Part shown: positions 62,370 to 64,000 of the stretch, one piece after another
Numbering within the stretch: position 1 is the stretch's first letter
Layout: each line of letters starts with the position of its first letter
Assembly: GCF_002217395.1 (NCBI RefSeq)
Contig: NZ_MUHD01000021.1
Span: 1-64,000, forward strand
DNA: 64,000 nt
Source of the DNA: Flavobacterium plurextorum
Lineage (GTDB): Bacteria; Bacteroidota; Bacteroidia; Flavobacteriales; Flavobacteriaceae
Direction: 5' to 3'
Position numbers and translations under genes: made by a program
The notes under the pieces: generated by a model
Seen by the model: the letters and a program-made list of their open reading frames with translations, nothing else
Told to the model about the DNA's origin: nothing
The model's database searches: none

Positions 62370-62933
62370 TCAGCTTAAAATAATGTTGAAAATAACAGTT
62401 AAATCTTTTCCGGTTTTTACAACTCCAAGAGCTGCTTTTGGCGGAGCCATTTCAAAATCGCTAAAAGTAATTTGGTTGGAGCCTTGCAGAATAAAAGTGC
62501 CGTTATTGGAAGTTATTTTTACTTGAGTTTGATATTCTTTGCTGACACCGGCAATAGTATAAGTTCCTGTTAGAATCCAAGTTGTTTCGTTTATTTTTTC
62601 TGCAGATTTTAAAACATATTCAATGTTCTTATTTTTCTCTGTATCTAAAGCTTCGTATGCTACTCTGTCCATACTGGTTTTACTGCTTTTTAAGCTTTCT
62701 GCCAGCAGAGAAATAGTCAAGCTGTTTATGCCGGCTAGTTTGGATTCTTTAACCGTTAAATTAGCAATACCTGTTCCTTCTGTGGATCTCATAACCCAAT
62801 CATGCACGGTAGAAGTTCCTGCAACTTCAAAAGTTGATTTTGCCTCAACTACTGAATAGGTTTTTTGTGCACTTAATTGTAATGAGATTGTTGTAAAAAT
62901 CACTGTAAATAAAATTGATTTAATTGTTTTCAT
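62370..62933 (-). CDS. Exported YceI family protein, paralogue of the operon member
   Basis: A 187-residue protein with a signal peptide (SILFTVIFTTISLQLSAQ). It aligns by eye along its length with the neighbour at 61496-62065: TFEVAGTSTVHDWVM, AESLKSSKTSMDRVAYEALDTEKNKNIEYVLKSAEK, INETTWILTGTYTIAGVSK and FSDFEMAPPKAALGVVKTGKDLTVIF. The start at 62933 gives the signal peptide directly; a longer frame adds eight residues. The two genes probably arose by tandem duplication, with 300 bases between them allowing separate control. Confidence 0.9.
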   Translation of the reverse strand: MKTIKSILFTVIFTTISLQLSAQKTYSVVEAKSTFEVAGTSTVHDWVMRSTEGTGIANLTVKESKLAGINSLTISLLAESLKSSKTSMDRVAYEALDTEKNKNIEYVLKSAEKINETTWILTGTYTIAGVSKEYQTQVKITSNNGTFILQGSNQITFSDFEMAPPKAALGVVKTGKDLTVIFNIILS

Positions 62934-63280
62934 TTTTGAGAATTTTAGGTTGATCATTTAACTTAGAAAGCTTAAAACATTTGCAGTGGTTAAAGAGTTT
63001 AATGCTTCCTTGAATTTCTTATGTCAAAATTATCAGGCATCTGTAAAAAATAGAATGATAAAAATCAGGGCAAAAGTGATATAAATTGTTATAGTAAATA
63101 ATAGGGAGGCAAATTGAACTTAATTATAGGTTCGCAGAAAAATGTTTGTAATATTAAGTGCTTGTTTATTAGTGGATTATTTGTGTTTTTAAGAATGGTG
63201 TAAAACTCTTTTTATTGTAGATGATTTTTTCGATTTAATTAAGAATGCGTTTAAAAATCAAAAAAAAGGACAAAAGTGAT
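62934..63280. other. Intergenic stretch between yceI paralogue and rlmN
   Basis: About 350 AT-rich bases between divergent genes. Apart from the rlmN promoter at its right end, I see no gene, strong hairpin or repeat. Confidence 0.45.
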
Positions 63281-63288
63281 TAACTTTG
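63281..63288 (+). promoter_or_regulatory. -7 promoter box for rlmN (TAACTTTG)
   Basis: A TAnnTTTG match ending only 4 bases before the first rlmN ATG (63293), so transcription probably starts at or just before the start codon (leaderless mRNA). Confidence 0.55.
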
Positions 63289-63292
63289 CAGC

Positions 63293-64000
63293 ATGCAAAT
63301 GGAGAAAAAAGACATACGAGCCTTATCAAAAGAGCAATTACGAGATTTTTTTGTCGCAAATAATGACAAAGCTTTTCGCGGAAATCAAGTCTATGAATGG
63401 TTATGGAGCAAAGGAGCTCATAGTTTTGAAGATATGACAAATGTTGCCAAAACAACACGATCTATGCTTGAAGACAATTTTGTAATCAATCATATTAAGG
63501 TTGATACAATGCAACGCAGTACAGATGGCACCGTAAAAAATGCCGTTAGACTTCATGACGGACTTGTTGTTGAATCTGTTTTGATTCCTACAGAAACTAG
63601 AACCACCGCTTGTGTATCTAGTCAGGTTGGCTGCAGTTTAGATTGTAATTTTTGTGCTACAGCACGATTAAAGAGAATGCGAAATCTTGAGCCGGGAGAG
63701 ATTTACGATCAAATCATGGCGATTGATAAAGAAAGTCGTTTGTATCACAATCATCCGCTTTCGAATATTGTTTTTATGGGAATGGGAGAGCCTTTAATGA
63801 ACTATAATAACGTCATTAAAGCGATAGATATGGTTACGTCGCCTGAAGGTTTAGGAATGTCTCCAAAACGTATTATGCTTTCGACATCCGGAATTCCAAA
63901 GATGATTAAAAAGATGGCTGATGATGAAGTGAAATTTAAATTAGCAGTTTCATTGCACTCGGCAATAGACGAAACCCGAGCTAAAATTATGCCTTTCAGT
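63293..64000 (+). CDS. rlmN: 23S rRNA (adenine2503-C2)-methyltransferase, 5' part
   Basis: A radical-SAM enzyme that methylates A2503 of 23S rRNA and A37 of some tRNAs. The 236 residues in the window hold the N-terminal helical domain, the cluster motif CSLDCNFC (Cys114, Cys118, Cys121) and NIVFMGMGEPLMNY (about 165-178). The SAM/substrate region (GIPKMIKKMADDEVKFKLAVSLHSA) follows. The gene is cut by the right edge. An ATG two codons later is an alternative start. Confidence 0.95.
   Translation, partial: MQMEKKDIRALSKEQLRDFFVANNDKAFRGNQVYEWLWSKGAHSFEDMTNVAKTTRSMLEDNFVINHIKVDTMQRSTDGTVKNAVRLHDGLVVESVLIPTETRTTACVSSQVGCSLDCNFCATARLKRMRNLEPGEIYDQIMAIDKESRLYHNHPLSNIVFMGMGEPLMNYNNVIKAIDMVTSPEGLGMSPKRIMLSTSGIPKMIKKMADDEVKFKLAVSLHSAIDETRAKIMPFS

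Noticed and set aside
63258-63458. Open frame antisense to the rlmN start
   Set aside because: It overlaps the clear N-terminus and promoter of rlmN.

Overview
The window is chromosomal DNA of a Bacteroidota member, most likely Flavobacterium or a close relative. The evidence is low GC, promoters of the Bacteroidota type (TAnnTTTG at -7, little Shine-Dalgarno signal), a type IX secretion plug protein, Bacteroidota-type PruA, DUF6702 and SusC-like N-terminal domains, and many intergenic palindromic repeats of the kind common in flavobacterial genomes. It is ordinary core genome with a few accessory patches. I see no prophage, insertion sequence, CRISPR array or rRNA.

Layout. 0.4-5.4 kb: Kdo transferase, a DegT/GalE sugar-nucleotide pair, FabD and a DUF983 protein. 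5.5-9.4 kb: an AraC regulator, a YceI protein, a mini-ferredoxin, a pirin (yceI and pirin share an unusual promoter) and a DUF4375 lipoprotein sitting inside a split palindromic repeat. 9.5-14.2 kb: the glyoxylate shunt (aceB, aceA) with a divergent ScfR/RamB-like regulator. 14.4-16.9 kb: a tightly overlapped operon of nuclease-like protein, PurT, DUF6370 and Crp-like regulator. 17.6-24.4 kb: U32 protein, RibD-like reductase, aminotransferase, fatty-acid desaturase, RsmG and an unknown protein. 24.7-30.5 kb: lipoprotein carbonic anhydrase, LytS/LytTR two-component pair, SMP-30-like beta-propeller, PruA. 30.6-39.1 kb: ApaG, T9SS plug protein, SNF2 helicase, methyltransferase, GxxExxY protein (inside a split repeat), Map, DUF445 protein. 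39.2-44.3 kb: a TetR-ABC-HlyD-TolC export operon whose ABC ATPase has degenerate motifs. 44.4-50.4 kb: GpmI, two convergent L,D-transpeptidases, a GNAT enzyme, two identical tRNA-Gly genes, peptidase E. 50.5-56.3 kb: four tandem overlapping paralogues of small exported SusC-N-terminus-like proteins, leading into DUF6702 and an M1 metallopeptidase. 56.4-58.8 kb: TatA, PAP2 phosphatase, PhyH dioxygenase, O-methyltransferase. 58.9-63 kb: a Lys/Ala-rich lipoprotein, a YceI / outer-membrane-barrel / YceI-like operon and a further YceI paralogue. The window ends in rlmN, cut at the right edge.

How it works together. Most transcription units are short and end in clear hairpin terminators, often bidirectional between convergent genes. 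Promoter boxes repeatedly decide start codons (degT, fabD, map, gpmI, tatA, pirin). The least described parts are the four-paralogue array with its M1 peptidase, the YceI-barrel-YceI-like operon, the degenerate ABC exporter, and two small genes lodged inside palindromic repeats.
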